Source of the DNA: Pseudosulfitobacter sp. DSM 107133
Lineage (GTDB): Bacteria; Pseudomonadota; Alphaproteobacteria; Rhodobacterales; Rhodobacteraceae
Assembly: GCF_022788695.1 (NCBI RefSeq)
Contig: NZ_CP085154.1
Location: 1,922,001 to 1,986,000 of the forward strand
Length of the DNA stretch: 64,000 bases
Direction: 5' to 3'
Below the pieces are notes generated by a model, which saw nothing but the letters and a program-made list of their open reading frames with translations, was not told where the DNA came from and searched no databases. The position numbers and the translations under genes were made by a program. Below are positions 9,120 through 18,027 of this stretch, piece after piece (positions within the stretch are counted from its first letter, which is position 1; the number at the start of each line of letters is the position of its first letter).

Positions 9120-10010
9120 ATGTCCAAGACATCAGACCAACATGTACAAATGAACACAGGCGCTGGTTTTATCGCCGCGCTGGACCAATCTGGCGGTTCG
9201 ACGCCGAAAGCGTTGGGGCTGTATGGCGTGGATTCCAACGACTATGACAGCGAAGAGGCAATGTTCGACGAAATCCAGAAGATGCGCGAGCGGATCATTC
9301 TGGCCGATGATTTCACCGGCAAGAAGGTGATCGGCGCAATTCTGTTTGAACGCACCATGGGCGAAAGCATCGACGGCAAAAAAGTGCCTGACTATCTGTG
9401 GGAAAACTGCAATGTGGTGCCCTTTCTGAAGATCGACAAAGGCTTGGAGGACGAGGCGGACGGCGTGCAGATGATGAAGCCGATGCCGACGCTGGACGCG
9501 ACACTGCAAGCGGCGGCCAAAGCGGGCATTTACGGGACCAAGGAACGTTCAGTCATCAACACAGCCAATGCGGGCGGTATCGAAAAGGTCGTGGCGCAGC
9601 AGTTCGAAGTGGCGCGTCAGGTTATCGCGGCCGGTCTGGTGCCGATCATCGAGCCCGAGGTGAATATCCATTCAGAGAGCAAGGCCGAAGCCGAGGACAT
9701 GCTGAAGGCGGCGATCCTGAAGCATCTGGACACCTTGGGGGACAGCGACAACGTGATGTTGAAACTGACCATTCCGAACGTGGCAGGGCTTTACGATGAT
9801 CTGGCGGATCATGCGCGCGTCGTGCGGGTTGTGGCGCTGTCGGGCGGGTACAGCACCGATGTGGCTTGCGAGAAGTTGAGCCAGAATACCAAGATGATCG
9901 CCAGTTTCAGCCGTGCACTGACCGAAGGATTGCAGCGCGCGATGTCCGATGCCGAATTCAACACGGCACTGGGCACCAACATCGACAAGATCTACCGCGC
10001 GTCGATCTGA
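9120..10010 (+). CDS. Class I fructose-bisphosphate aldolase
   Basis: 296 aa. FIAALDQSGGSTPKAL near the N-terminus, GAILFERTM, VPFLKIDKGLE (candidate Schiff-base lysine region) and VPIIEPEVNIHS mark the bacterial short class I aldolase family. It splits fructose 1,6-bisphosphate into dihydroxyacetone phosphate and glyceraldehyde 3-phosphate by an imine mechanism, without metal. A GGAG ribosome site precedes the ATG, and a strong terminator follows within 7 bases, so it is monocistronic. Confidence 0.92.
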   Translation: MSKTSDQHVQMNTGAGFIAALDQSGGSTPKALGLYGVDSNDYDSEEAMFDEIQKMRERIILADDFTGKKVIGAILFERTMGESIDGKKVPDYLWENCNVVPFLKIDKGLEDEADGVQMMKPMPTLDATLQAAAKAGIYGTKERSVINTANAGGIEKVVAQQFEVARQVIAAGLVPIIEPEVNIHSESKAEAEDMLKAAILKHLDTLGDSDNVMLKLTIPNVAGLYDDLADHARVVRVVALSGGYSTDVACEKLSQNTKMIASFSRALTEGLQRAMSDAEFNTALGTNIDKIYRASI

Positions 10011-10016
10011 AGAAAG

Positions 10017-10043
10017 GGAAAATAGCGCGCTATTTTCCTTTCG
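10017..10043 (+). terminator. Terminator after the aldolase gene
   Basis: Perfect 22-base palindrome GGAAAATAGCGCGCTATTTTCC (given as two 11-base arms, 10017-10027 and 10028-10038) followed by TTTCGG. Because it is symmetric it could also stop the minus-strand gene that ends at 10065. Confidence 0.75.
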
Positions 10044-10064
10044 GTTTTTCAGTCTGAAAAACCG

Positions 10065-10301
10065 TCAAAACAGGACGCGGATCGGTTCGTTGTTGCAAAA
10101 GACGATGAACTGACCCGCGTTCTCGATCGCATGATAGCCGCGTCGCTGCACTTCACGCAGAAACGCATCGCGGCCCACGTATCGTTCGATGTCGCGGATT
10201 TTTCGGCGGATGACCGCGCCGCGACGGGCCGCCTGCGTGCTGAAAATTTCCAGCACGTATCGGTCGGGGCTAAAGGGGCCGTGGGGGTGAAACTCTGACA
10301 T
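10065..10301 (-). CDS. Small conserved hypothetical protein
   Basis: 78 aa, mixed charge and no membrane segment. It contains IRRKIRDIERYVGRDAFLREVQRRGYHAIENAGQFIVFCNNEP, whose pattern (basic helix, then a short beta hairpin) suggests a compact intracellular protein. It begins a minus-strand run of small genes leading back to fumC (ribbon-helix-helix, DUF4169), a neighbourhood common in Rhodobacteraceae. I know of no function. Confidence 0.65.
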   Translation of the reverse strand: MSEFHPHGPFSPDRYVLEIFSTQAARRGAVIRRKIRDIERYVGRDAFLREVQRRGYHAIENAGQFIVFCNNEPIRVLF

Positions 10302-10324
10302 TTTGCCAGATCAGCAGACCGTGG

Positions 10325-10543
10325 TTAACGTCCGGTTAATTCGTGGAAGACAAAGAGGCGTATCGACGAGGCAAGCCCCACATCCGGGTCGCGTGCATCG
10401 TCAATCTCGGCCGCCAGCGCATTGATCGGCTGGCCCCGCGTCGCGGCAATATCGCGGAACGCCCGCCAGAACGCCTCTTCCAGTGATACCGACGTGCGGT
10501 GCCCGTGCAGGGTCAGCGACCGTTTGACGGGCCGCCCGCTCAT
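10325..10543 (-). CDS. Ribbon-helix-helix domain protein
   Basis: 72 aa. PVKRSLTLHGHRTSVSLEEAFWRAFRDIAATRG fits the RHH_4-type ribbon-helix-helix fold: a short beta strand with alternating Arg/Ser/Thr residues followed by two helices. Such proteins are usually DNA-binding dimers or antitoxin-like regulators, but no toxin gene is adjacent. Its ATG overlaps the stop codon of the upstream DUF4169 gene, so the two are co-translated. Confidence 0.75.
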   Translation of the reverse strand: MSGRPVKRSLTLHGHRTSVSLEEAFWRAFRDIAATRGQPINALAAEIDDARDPDVGLASSIRLFVFHELTGR

Positions 10544-10716
10544 GACTCGCGTTTGTGGTTGTCCAGCGCGCGCACGGCCCTGTCGGCCTCTTTGCGCGCG
10601 CTGTCTTTCTGCGCCTTGGTGCGCCCGAATTTCACCGCATTTTCATCTGCCCGCGCGGATTTGGTGGCGCGGGCTTTGGCCTTGCGGGCCTTGTTCAGGT
10701 TTACCGGCGTGACCAC
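10540..10716 (-). CDS. DUF4169 family small basic protein
   Basis: 58 aa. The translation runs VVTPVNLNKARKAKARATKS and ends RALDNHKRES. It is rich in Lys, Arg and Ala, as expected for DUF4169, whose members typically begin (M)xxPVNLNRxRKxKAR and contain a KFGRTKA block, which is present here. The start is GTG at 10716, immediately downstream of the fumC stop (10721). The stop overlaps the ribbon-helix-helix ATG (ATGA). Function unknown; fumC, DUF4169 and RHH probably share a transcript. Confidence 0.75.
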   Translation of the reverse strand: MVTPVNLNKARKAKARATKSARADENAVKFGRTKAQKDSARKEADRAVRALDNHKRES

Positions 10717-10720
10717 AGGC

Positions 10721-12112
10721 TTACTTCGGCCCGATCATGTCTTCGGGGCGCACCACACGGTCAAAGGTTTCCGCGTCGACAAAGCCCAGCGCAATCGCCT
10801 CTTCTTTCAGCGTCGTGCCGTTCTTGTGCGCGGTCTTGGCGACCTTGGTGGCGTTGTCATAGCCGATGGTGGGGGCGAGCGCCGTGACCAGCATCAGCGA
10901 CTCCTTCATCAGCTTGTCGATCCGCTCGACATTGGCTTGGGTGCCGACGACCATGTTGTCGGTAAAGCTGCCCGCCGCGTCGCCCAGCAATTGCATGGAC
11001 TGGATCACGTTATAGCTCATCATCGGGTTATAAACGTTCAGCTCGAAATGACCTTGGCTGCCGGCAAAGCCGACGGCGGCGTCATTGCCCATTACATGCG
11101 CGCAGACCATCGTCAGCGCCTCGGCCTGCGTCGGGTTCACCTTGCCGGGCATGATCGACGACCCAGGCTCGTTTTCGGGCAGGATCAGCTCGCCCAGTCC
11201 CGAACGCGGACCCGAGCCCAGCAGGCGCATGTCGTTGGCGATCTTGAACAGCGAAGCGGCAACGGTTTTCAGCGCACCCGAGAACATGACCATCGCGTCA
11301 TGGGCGGCCAGTGCCTCGAACTTGTTGGGCGCGGTGACAAAGGGCAGTCCGGTGATCCCAGCGATTTCTGCCGCGACCTTCTCGGCAAAGCCCTTGCGGG
11401 TGTTCAGGCCGGTGCCGACGGCTGTGCCGCCCTGGGCCAGTTCGTAGATGTCCGGCAGACAGGCCTCGACGCGCGCGATGCCCTTGGCGACCTGATGCGC
11501 ATAGCCGCCGAATTCCTGGCCCAGCGTCAGCGGTGTTGCATCCTGCGTGTGGGTGCGGCCGATCTTGATGATGTCCTTGAATTCGTCCGACTTGGCGGCA
11601 AGGGCGGCGTGCAGCTTGCGCAGGCCCGGCAGCAGCGTGTCACGCGCGACCATGCCGATGGCCACATGCATCGCGGTGGGGAACGTGTCGTTCGACGACT
11701 GGCCCATGTTGCAGTGATCGTTGGGGTGAACTGGGGTCTTTGACCCCATCGCGCCGCCCATGATCTCGATCGCGCGGTTCGAGATGACCTCGTTCGCATT
11801 CATGTTCGATTGCGTGCCTGACCCGGTCTGCCAGACGACCAACGGAAAGTTGTCGTCGAACTTGCCGTCGATCACTTCCTGCGCCGCCTGGTCGATGGCC
11901 GGTGCCAGATCTGCATCCAGATCTCCGAATTCCAGATTCACCGCCGCGCAGGCTTTCTTGATCACGCCCAGCGCGCGCACGATGGCGACGGGCTGTTTTT
12001 CCCAGCCGATGGGAAAATTCATGATCGAGCGTTGCGTCTGCGCGCCCCAATATTTGTCCGAAGGGACTTCAAGAGGGCCGAAGCTGTCGGTTTCGGTGCG
12101 GGTTTGGGACAT
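10721..12112 (-). CDS. fumC: Class II fumarate hydratase
   Basis: 463 aa, full length for the iron-independent fumarase. The superfamily signature [13 protein letters not shown] holds the catalytic serine loop. [14 protein letters not shown] and [16 protein letters not shown] are the other two active-site regions of the fumarase/aspartase family. It interconverts fumarate and L-malate in the TCA cycle. The N-terminal [24 protein letters not shown] is typical. It is first in the minus-strand run fumC-DUF4169-RHH. Confidence 0.95.
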   Translation of the reverse strand: MSQTRTETDSFGPLEVPSDKYWGAQTQRSIMNFPIGWEKQPVAIVRALGVIKKACAAVNLEFGDLDADLAPAIDQAAQEVIDGKFDDNFPLVVWQTGSGTQSNMNANEVISNRAIEIMGGAMGSKTPVHPNDHCNMGQSSNDTFPTAMHVAIGMVARDTLLPGLRKLHAALAAKSDEFKDIIKIGRTHTQDATPLTLGQEFGGYAHQVAKGIARVEACLPDIYELAQGGTAVGTGLNTRKGFAEKVAAEIAGITGLPFVTAPNKFEALAAHDAMVMFSGALKTVAASLFKIANDMRLLGSGPRSGLGELILPENEPGSSIMPGKVNPTQAEALTMVCAHVMGNDAAVGFAGSQGHFELNVYNPMMSYNVIQSMQLLGDAAGSFTDNMVVGTQANVERIDKLMKESLMLVTALAPTIGYDNATKVAKTAHKNGTTLKEEAIALGFVDAETFDRVVRPEDMIGPK

Positions 12113-12347
12113 GAATAGGCTCCGGTCTGGTGAAATGTCACGCAGGGTGTACCGCCCCGACAGCGTTGGCGCAATTGAACAATGGCTGTGTTAGCGCCAG
12201 ACTTGCGCAGCATTTGTGGTATCACGGCAAACTTGCCCTGCGCAGACGGTGATCGCCGCTTTCGCTCTGGCAGCGTGCGTCAGCGGGCCTATATAGAGAG
12301 AATGAAGGCGCTGGAATGTGCGCGACACCGACCCGAGAGGACACCAC

Positions 12348-12920
12348 ATGACGCGAGCCATCGCTGCCAACCGACTACGGATCGTGCCACAGGTGCATTC
12401 GATGGTAGCGCTGACCCTTGTTGTCCTGATGGCATTTGCTATGCCGGCGCGCGCGGATATCACCCCGTTCATCGGCACCTACACAGGCTCTGCCGATGTC
12501 CTGTCGGCGGATGGAACCGTGCAGCCGCGCGACATGAGCGTGGAGATAGGCAAGAACGCAAAAGGCTTTACCGTCAGTTGGACCTCGACCCGCACCCGTG
12601 CCGATGGAACCGCGAAATCAAAATCCTATGTCATTCGTTTTGTGGCCAGTGAGCGCGCAGGAATCTTTTCCGCAGCCATGGGGCGCAACGTGTTCGGACA
12701 TGACGTGCAACTGGACCCCATGCAGGGCGAACCCTATGTCTGGGCTAAGCTGAAGAACGATACGCTGTCGGTCTATTCTCTGTTTATCACCGATGAGGGC
12801 GGATATGAAATTCAGCAATTCGACCGGACATTGGTCGATGACGGGCTGCGGTTGAAATTTCAGCGCCTGCGCAATGGTGTGCCGCTGCGCACGGTCAGCA
12901 CCGTGTTGCGGCGCGAATAA
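12348..12920 (+). CDS. Secreted/periplasmic hypothetical protein
   Basis: 190 aa from the ATG at 12348, preceded by GAGAGGA. A cleavable signal peptide is visible: a basic start (TRAIAANRLR), hydrophobic VALTLVVLMAFAM, then a cut after PARA-D. The mature part (ITPFIGTYTGSADVLSADG and so on) alternates polar and hydrophobic residues, suggesting a beta-barrel or lipocalin-like fold, but I do not recognise the family. Its 3' end overlaps the convergent Nudix gene by 26 bases. Confidence 0.7.
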   Translation: MTRAIAANRLRIVPQVHSMVALTLVVLMAFAMPARADITPFIGTYTGSADVLSADGTVQPRDMSVEIGKNAKGFTVSWTSTRTRADGTAKSKSYVIRFVASERAGIFSAAMGRNVFGHDVQLDPMQGEPYVWAKLKNDTLSVYSLFITDEGGYEIQQFDRTLVDDGLRLKFQRLRNGVPLRTVSTVLRRE

Positions 12921-13311
12921 CGTCATCCACATGGGCGCTACAGGCGCGCTGGTTGCCCAGGATGTCTCGCACTGGCACCCATTCCGCCGCACTTGCGTCG
13001 TCGTTGGCAACCGGATCGCCGACGACATAGTCACAAAGCACTGCGGCCAGCAGAAAGTGAAAGCGCACGGCCCCGTCTGTGCCGGTTGTAATCACGTCAA
13101 TGTTCTTGAGATAGCGCAGCGGATGGGCAGTCACCCCTGTCTCTTCATGCAACTCGCGCGCAGCAGCTGCCAGCGCGGTTTCTCCCAGCTCGACATGCCC
13201 GCCTGGAAATCCCCATAGTCCTGCGTCGGGTTCGTTTTTGCGTTGGACCAGCAGAACATGATCTGCACGGATCACAACAGCCAAGGCGGCCAGTTTGGGA
13301 GCTTGCGACAT
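12895..13311 (-). CDS. Nudix hydrolase
   Basis: 138 aa, single-domain. The Nudix box is complete at residues 38-60 (G-x5-E-x7-REL-x-EE-x-GV, seen as GHVELGETALAAAARELHEETGV in pieces), with the metal-binding Glu residues in RELHEE. The preceding LVQRKNEPDAGLWGFPGG loop is typical of ADP-ribose or nucleotide-sugar pyrophosphatases and of MutT-like housecleaning enzymes. The exact substrate is not predictable. Confidence 0.9.
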   Translation of the reverse strand: MSQAPKLAALAVVIRADHVLLVQRKNEPDAGLWGFPGGHVELGETALAAAARELHEETGVTAHPLRYLKNIDVITTGTDGAVRFHFLLAAVLCDYVVGDPVANDDASAAEWVPVRDILGNQRACSAHVDDVIRAATRC

Positions 13312-13406
13312 GGTTTCAGACTTTCGACAGGCCAGAAGCGCAAAGGCATGGGCAGACGTATCGGAATTCGGATCTGGCGTCTTGACGCTCTGGGCGCTGA
13401 AATCCT

Positions 13407-13919
13407 CTAATGTTTGCGGAAACTGTCCAGCGACACCACGTCGGCGTCTTTCTTGCCCGGTTCTTTCTTGGCATCTGTGTGATCTGTGTGCACGACCGGA
13501 GAGGGCACAACCTCGTGTTTTTCGTCTTCTGCTGTCGGTACCACCAGATCGTCGCCTTCGGTGGCGTCCTGGCTTTCAAAACGCAGACCGAATTCCACGG
13601 AAGGATCAACAAAGGTCTTGATCGCGTCATAGGGGATATACAGCGGCTCGGGCGCGTCACCGAAATTCAGAGTGATCGAGAACCCGTCGTCGGTCACTTC
13701 CAGCTTGTCGTACCAGTGTTGCATCACCACGGTCATTTCGCCGGGGTAACGGTCGGACAGCCAATCGGCCAGTTCCGCATCGGGATGGCTGGTGTCAAAG
13801 GTGATAAAGAAATGATGCGCACCGGGTAGACCGTTGTCTGCCACATCTTGCAAGACCTTGCGGATCAAGCCACGCATGGCGTCATGCATCAGATTGCCAT
13901 AGTCAATATTGCGGCCCAT
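13407..13919 (-). CDS. sspB: SspB-family ClpXP adaptor protein
   Basis: 170 aa. The N-terminal MGRNIDYGNLMHDAMRGLI and the core LPGAHHFFITFDTSHPDAEL, followed by YPGEMTVVMQHWYDKLEV and SITLNFGD, match the alphaproteobacterial SspB fold. SspB delivers ssrA-tagged proteins to ClpXP. The C-terminal tail is acidic and disordered and ends with a short hydrophobic/basic segment, as expected for a ClpX-tethering tail. It lies about 1.5 kb from ssrA in this window, so tag donor and tag adaptor are near neighbours. Confidence 0.88.
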   Translation of the reverse strand: MGRNIDYGNLMHDAMRGLIRKVLQDVADNGLPGAHHFFITFDTSHPDAELADWLSDRYPGEMTVVMQHWYDKLEVTDDGFSITLNFGDAPEPLYIPYDAIKTFVDPSVEFGLRFESQDATEGDDLVVPTAEDEKHEVVPSPVVHTDHTDAKKEPGKKDADVVSLDSFRKH

Positions 13920-13998
13920 GCGCGTGTCTCTTAACCCTCTGATTTTCGTTGTGGTCGATCATATAAGTTTTGCGACCAAGCGAAAGGGGTGTCCAGTA

Positions 13999-15252
13999 TT
14001 ATCCGACAATTGCGCCCGCCAGAAGACCGGCAATCGCAGTGACCGCCAGCGTTGCCGGCAGGGCCAGACGCATCCACAGCAAAAAAACGGCAGCCAGCGC
14101 GGTCAGCATCAGGGCCGTCAGATCCAGCGTCGCAAGATCGGGCAGGGGCATCGCGCCCTTGGTGTGCAGGGTTTTGAACAACACATGCAGCGCAAACCAG
14201 ACCGACAGGTTCAGAATCACGCCAACCACTGCGGCGGTGATCGCTTGCAATGCTGCGGCCAGTCTGGGGCGGGCTGACAGGGCGTCCAGATAAGGACCGG
14301 CAAGGAAAATCCACAGAAAACAGGGGGTAAACGTCACCCACAGCGCCAGCCCCCCGGCCAGAATCGCCATACCCGGCCCGCCGTGGGCAAAGCCCGCCAG
14401 CAGCGCCACGAACTCGGTCACCAGAATCAGCGGCCCCGGCGTGGTCTCGGCCAGCCCAAGCGCGTCGATCATCTGACCTGTGTCGATCCAGCCGAAATCC
14501 TGCACCACGGTTTGCGTCATATAGGCCAGAACGGCGTAGGCCCCGCCAAAGGTGACCACCGCCAGTTTGGAAAAGAACAGGCCAAGCTGCAAAAGGAATG
14601 TGTGATCCAACGCCCAGACCAGCGCCAGCGGCGCAGCCCAAAGCAGGCCCCAGATCGCAATGGTTCTGATGGGGGTGCTGGTTGTAGGAGCAGGCATTGG
14701 CTGCGCTGCGACATCTTTCGCGCGCCAGGCCCCAAACAGGCCGGCGCCAAGGATCAAAAGAGGATAGGGCAGGCCAAAGACAAACAACCCGACAAAGGCC
14801 AGACCTGCCAGTGCCCAGGCCGACGGCGTTTGCAGCGCTTTGCGGCTGACCCGCAGCAGCGCCTGAACCACCACAACGATCACCGCCGCCTTGATGCCGA
14901 CAAAAGCAGCCTGCACCAAAGGCAGCGCGCCGAAATAGACATAGCCCATTGCCAGCGCCATGATCACCGCAGCCCCCGGCACCACGAACAGCAGCCCGCC
15001 CAGCAGGCCCCCCGCGACCCCGCGCAACCGCCAGCCTGCATAGGTGGCCAGTTGCATCGCCTCGGGGCCGGGAAGCAACATGCACAGCGACAGCGCGCGC
15101 AGGTAATCCTGTTCGCTCAGCCATTTGTGGCGCTCGACCAGTTCGGAATGCATCAGGGCGATCTGTGCCGCGGGGCCGCCGAAACTCAGCAGGCCGATGC
15201 GTCCGAACACGCGGGTCATCGACACATAGCCTGGAGGGTTCGAACAGGACAC
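13999..15252 (-). CDS. chrA: ChrA-type chromate transporter
   Basis: 417 aa with two homologous CHR halves. The first carries IGLLSFGGPAAQIALMH, and the second FSKLAVVTFGGAYAVLAYM with ETTPGPLILVTEF. About 10-12 membrane segments are present. The family exports chromate, coupled to the membrane potential; a wider anion role is possible. The start chosen is GTG at 15252, because an AAGGAG ribosome site stands seven bases upstream and the N-terminus then fits the family. An ATG at 15219 would begin too close to the first conserved block. Confidence 0.88.
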   Translation of the reverse strand: MSCSNPPGYVSMTRVFGRIGLLSFGGPAAQIALMHSELVERHKWLSEQDYLRALSLCMLLPGPEAMQLATYAGWRLRGVAGGLLGGLLFVVPGAAVIMALAMGYVYFGALPLVQAAFVGIKAAVIVVVVQALLRVSRKALQTPSAWALAGLAFVGLFVFGLPYPLLILGAGLFGAWRAKDVAAQPMPAPTTSTPIRTIAIWGLLWAAPLALVWALDHTFLLQLGLFFSKLAVVTFGGAYAVLAYMTQTVVQDFGWIDTGQMIDALGLAETTPGPLILVTEFVALLAGFAHGGPGMAILAGGLALWVTFTPCFLWIFLAGPYLDALSARPRLAAALQAITAAVVGVILNLSVWFALHVLFKTLHTKGAMPLPDLATLDLTALMLTALAAVFLLWMRLALPATLAVTAIAGLLAGAIVG

Positions 15253-15424
15253 CGCAACACTCCTTGCGCTGGGGCAAAGAACGCCCGTCTGGCGCAATCT
15301 GTGGCCAGCGGACAGGGCGCTGTCAACAGCGGCCAACAGGTGAAACCGTCGCGCAACGATGATGGGAAAATATTTGCAGGGGGAGGAAAGTGCAGGCTTC
15401 TGTTGCCAGGTGCCTGCGAACCCC

Positions 15425-15720
15425 GCCTTACACTGCTAGGCGCAAGGACTTAAGTTTCGATGTTGGTTACAGCTTACGCTGCAACTGCCATCGGAGCACG
15501 ATTGTCATTTGCAATTGTACAGTTTTCGCCGATAACGGTGGCAGACAGCCGAAACAAAGCAAACCCTTTTAGACGTTCGTCGATCCTGTTTCGTCCCCAT
15601 GATCCCCAAATGAAGGATGTTTGGTGGAGACGCCGGGTACCGCCCCCGGGTCCGATCCGCGTATTACGAGCGCGTTTATGTCCATAGTCCCGAAGGACAC
15701 TTTGAATATAGGGCGGCATG
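15425..15720 (-). ncRNA. ssrA: Two-piece (circularly permuted) tmRNA
   Basis: The minus strand carries the acceptor piece first. It contains a CCGGGGGCGGTACCCGG-type T-arm region and ends CGTCTCCACCA with an encoded CCA at 15622. After a spacer of about 24 bases the coding piece starts near 15598 with GGGGACG, which can pair with CGTCTCC of the acceptor end (one G-U pair) to rebuild the tRNA-like stem. The tag frame at 15474-15512 reads ANDNRAPMAVAA then TAA, the alphaproteobacterial proteolysis-tag type. tmRNA rescues stalled ribosomes and marks the product for ClpXP. The outer ends (15425 and 15720) are approximate. Confidence 0.9.
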
Positions 15721-15815
15721 TTGTGTCTTGCAAGGGGGGTGGCGAGAAATCAGCGGGTGATGTGGTGCATTAGAATTGCATCCCAGCATATTGTTTTCAC
15801 TTGCAAATAGCTAGA

Positions 15816-16169
15816 TCAATCAAGGTTGGCGGCAATCAACCACAGCGCCAGTGCCGCTTCGATCCCGCCGAAGACAAGCAGTTTTTTCATGGGTGGTTTG
15901 TCCAAAAACAACGACACAACCCGACCCGCAGCGGCCCCCGCATAGGCAAACCCAACCATCGCGTAGGCCAGCGGCGCATCCAAGCAAAGTGCCGCGAGGC
16001 CCGACACCACGAACAACCCACCGACCGAGGCCCGCATTTCGCTGAGGCCCATCGTACTGTTGGTCGGCGCCAGATCCAGAGTGTTGGCGGTATAGCGCGG
16101 GGCAATGAACCCGAACAGTCCGAAAACCACCGTGACAAGGGCAGCGATCACGTTGAGAATGTCGACCAT
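15816..16169 (-). CDS. Small membrane protein, DUF4345-like
   Basis: 117 aa from the ATG at 16169. Four hydrophobic segments: DILNVIAALVTVVFGLFGFI, SVGGLFVVSGLAAL, AYAMVGFAYAGAAAG and LLVFGGIEAALALWLIA. The middle S-E-M-R-A-S-V-G-G motif is the part that suggests DUF4345. The function is unknown. It is divergent from the DinB-like gene, with 231 bases between the two starts and no other gene in that gap. Confidence 0.7.
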   Translation of the reverse strand: MVDILNVIAALVTVVFGLFGFIAPRYTANTLDLAPTNSTMGLSEMRASVGGLFVVSGLAALCLDAPLAYAMVGFAYAGAAAGRVVSLFLDKPPMKKLLVFGGIEAALALWLIAANLD

Positions 16170-16400
16170 ACCGGGGGCTTTCGATCTGATGTTGGGTGAT
16201 TGCCAAGATGATCCTGTCAGGCAGAAGGGCAAGGGCCGTTTTGCGGTTTGCATGTTCGCGCAGGCTCAGGCGACCTGCAACGTGGGGTCAAAGAGCTGTT
16301 TGCGCGTTTCTCTTTGTCTTGGGCTGGCATGTCTGGCAATTTCGCGGCACGCTGATTCAGGGTGCCAGAAACGCGCCCGTTCGACCGGAGGGGCGTCGGG

Positions 16401-16907
16401 GTGATCGACAAAAACTATGTAACGACGATGGCGCGCTATAATGCGTGGCAGAACACCCAGCTTACCGGAATCGTGACCAAAATGGACCGCGACGCGCTTG
16501 AGCTGGATCGCGGTGCGTTCTTCGGCTCGATCCTTGGGACGTTGAACCATCTGCTGTGGGGCGACCGGATGTGGCTCAGCCGCTTTGGCGCGGATGTTGA
16601 CGCGCCCGCGCGCGGAGACACCACAAAACATACGCCGACCATCGCCGCGTGGAACGCCGAGCGGTTCCAGGTGGACGGCCGGATGAAAATCTGGGCGGCA
16701 AACCTGCGCAATGTGGATCTGGCCGGTGACCTGTCTTGGTATTCGGGCGGGCACGACGCGATGTTGACGCGGCCCATGTGGCTGTGCGTCGCACATTTCT
16801 TCAACCACCAGACCCACCATCGTGGTCAGGTGCATGCCATGCTGACCGCAGCCGGGCAGGCGGCCCCGGTCAGTGATCTGGTGTTTATGGACGACGTTGG
16901 GACGTGA
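16401..16907 (+). CDS. DinB-family protein
   Basis: 168 aa from a GTG at 16401 with GGAGGGG ten bases upstream. DinB/YfiT-type four-helix bundles bind a metal through three histidines. Here the candidates are the His in LGTLNHLLWGD and the two in FFNHQTHHRGQVHAML near the C-terminus. Members include bacillithiol and mycothiol transferases and damage-induced proteins. This one is unassigned, and its thiol cofactor (if any) would have to suit an alphaproteobacterium. Confidence 0.82.
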   Translation: MIDKNYVTTMARYNAWQNTQLTGIVTKMDRDALELDRGAFFGSILGTLNHLLWGDRMWLSRFGADVDAPARGDTTKHTPTIAAWNAERFQVDGRMKIWAANLRNVDLAGDLSWYSGGHDAMLTRPMWLCVAHFFNHQTHHRGQVHAMLTAAGQAAPVSDLVFMDDVGT

Positions 16908-16964
16908 TCAACGGAAAGCGGAACGCGGGACCATAAGCCTGCGTTTGCGCTGAGAGTTCGGGAC

Positions 16965-17010
16965 CGAGGGGCCAGCCCCTCGTGCACCCCGGGATATTTT
17001 TGAACCAGAG
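16965..17010 (+). repeat. REP-like palindromic intergenic element
   Basis: GAGGGGC-CA-GCCCCTC (16966-16981) is a perfect inverted repeat followed by a CACCCCGGGATATTTTTGAACCAGAG tail (stated in parts: CACCCCGGG, then ATATTTTTGA). Elements of this shape occur repeatedly between genes in roseobacter chromosomes. Only one copy is present in this window. It may end the dinB-like transcript or be a leader element of acuI. Confidence 0.5.
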
Positions 17011-17043
17011 AAGGCAAAGGGCCTTCGGGAAGGACAGAGCGGT

Positions 17044-18027
17044 ATGTTTGACGCATTGGTTGTGAACAAAGACGAGGACGGCAAGACTTCTGCGGCGGTG
17101 ACGCAGCTTGGCCTGGACGATCTGCCAAACGGAGATGTTGTGGTGGCGGTCGAATTTTCGACGGTGAACTACAAGGACGGACTGTGCATCGGCCCGGGCG
17201 GCGGTCTGGTGCGGAACTATCCGCATGTGCCGGGGATTGATTTTGCCGGGACTGTCGAAAGCTCGCAAGACGCGCGATACAAGCCCGGCGACAAGGTCGT
17301 GCTGACCGGCTGGCGCGTGGGCGAGGCCCATTGGGGCGGTTATTCACAAAAGGCGCGGGTCAAGGCCGATTGGCTGGTTCCGCTGCCCGATGGGCTGGAC
17401 ACGCGTCAGGCGATGGCGGTGGGCACGGCCGGTTTCACCGCGATGTTGGCGGTGATGGCGCTGGAAGATCACGGGATCAAGAAAGGCCCGGTGCTGGTCA
17501 CCGGAGCAGCGGGCGGCGTTGGTTCGGTTGCGACGGCCATTCTGGCCAACCTTGGTTATCAGGTGGCCGGTGTGACCGGACGGCCCGAGACTGCGGACTA
17601 TCTGACATCCCTGGGGGCCACGCAGATTGTGGCGCGTGAGGAAATCAACGAAACGGTCAAGCGCCCGCTGGAAGGCGAGACATGGGGCGGCTGTGTGGAC
17701 GCCGTGGGCGGTGCGATGCTGGCGCGTGTGCTGGGGCAGATGGAATACGGGGCCAGCGTGGCCGCCGTCGGTCTGGCGGGTGGTGCTGCATTGCCGGCGA
17801 CGGTCATTCCCTTCCTGCTGCGTGGTGTGAACCTGCTGGGGATCGATTCAGTGATGCAGCCCTATGACAACCGCGTCCGGGCATGGAAACGCATTGCCAA
17901 GGACCTGCCGATGGACAAGCTGGAAGCCATGGTGCAACCCGCAACCCTGTCGGACCTGCCGAAACTGGGTGCCGATATTCTGAATGGTCAGGTCAAGGGC
18001 CGCGTCGTGGTGGATGTGAACGCATGA
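17044..18027 (+). CDS. acuI: Acrylyl-CoA reductase (NADPH), AcuI-type MDR oxidoreductase
   Basis: 327 aa zinc-independent medium-chain dehydrogenase/reductase. STVNYKDGLCI, the PHVPGIDFAGTV block, GWRVGEAHWGG and the nucleotide-binding GAAGGVGSVATAIL (about residues 154-167) follow Rhodobacter AcuI closely. AcuI reduces acrylyl-CoA to propionyl-CoA, needed to detoxify acrylate from DMSP breakdown and in 3-hydroxypropionate assimilation. No DMSP lyase gene is next to it. Its stop overlaps the start of the HIT gene (ATGA). Confidence 0.9.
   Translation: MFDALVVNKDEDGKTSAAVTQLGLDDLPNGDVVVAVEFSTVNYKDGLCIGPGGGLVRNYPHVPGIDFAGTVESSQDARYKPGDKVVLTGWRVGEAHWGGYSQKARVKADWLVPLPDGLDTRQAMAVGTAGFTAMLAVMALEDHGIKKGPVLVTGAAGGVGSVATAILANLGYQVAGVTGRPETADYLTSLGATQIVAREEINETVKRPLEGETWGGCVDAVGGAMLARVLGQMEYGASVAAVGLAGGAALPATVIPFLLRGVNLLGIDSVMQPYDNRVRAWKRIAKDLPMDKLEAMVQPATLSDLPKLGADILNGQVKGRVVVDVNA

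Noticed and set aside
10499..11743. Plus-strand 414-codon frame
   Set aside because: Antisense to fumC, whose catalytic signatures are in the minus strand.
13931..15277. Long minus-strand frame overlapping chrA in another phase
   Set aside because: The chrA phase has clear CHR motifs and a ribosome site; this phase encodes Gly/Arg-rich sequence without family pattern.
15474..15719. Minus-strand 81-codon frame
   Set aside because: It is the tmRNA; only the last 12 codons (the tag) are translated.
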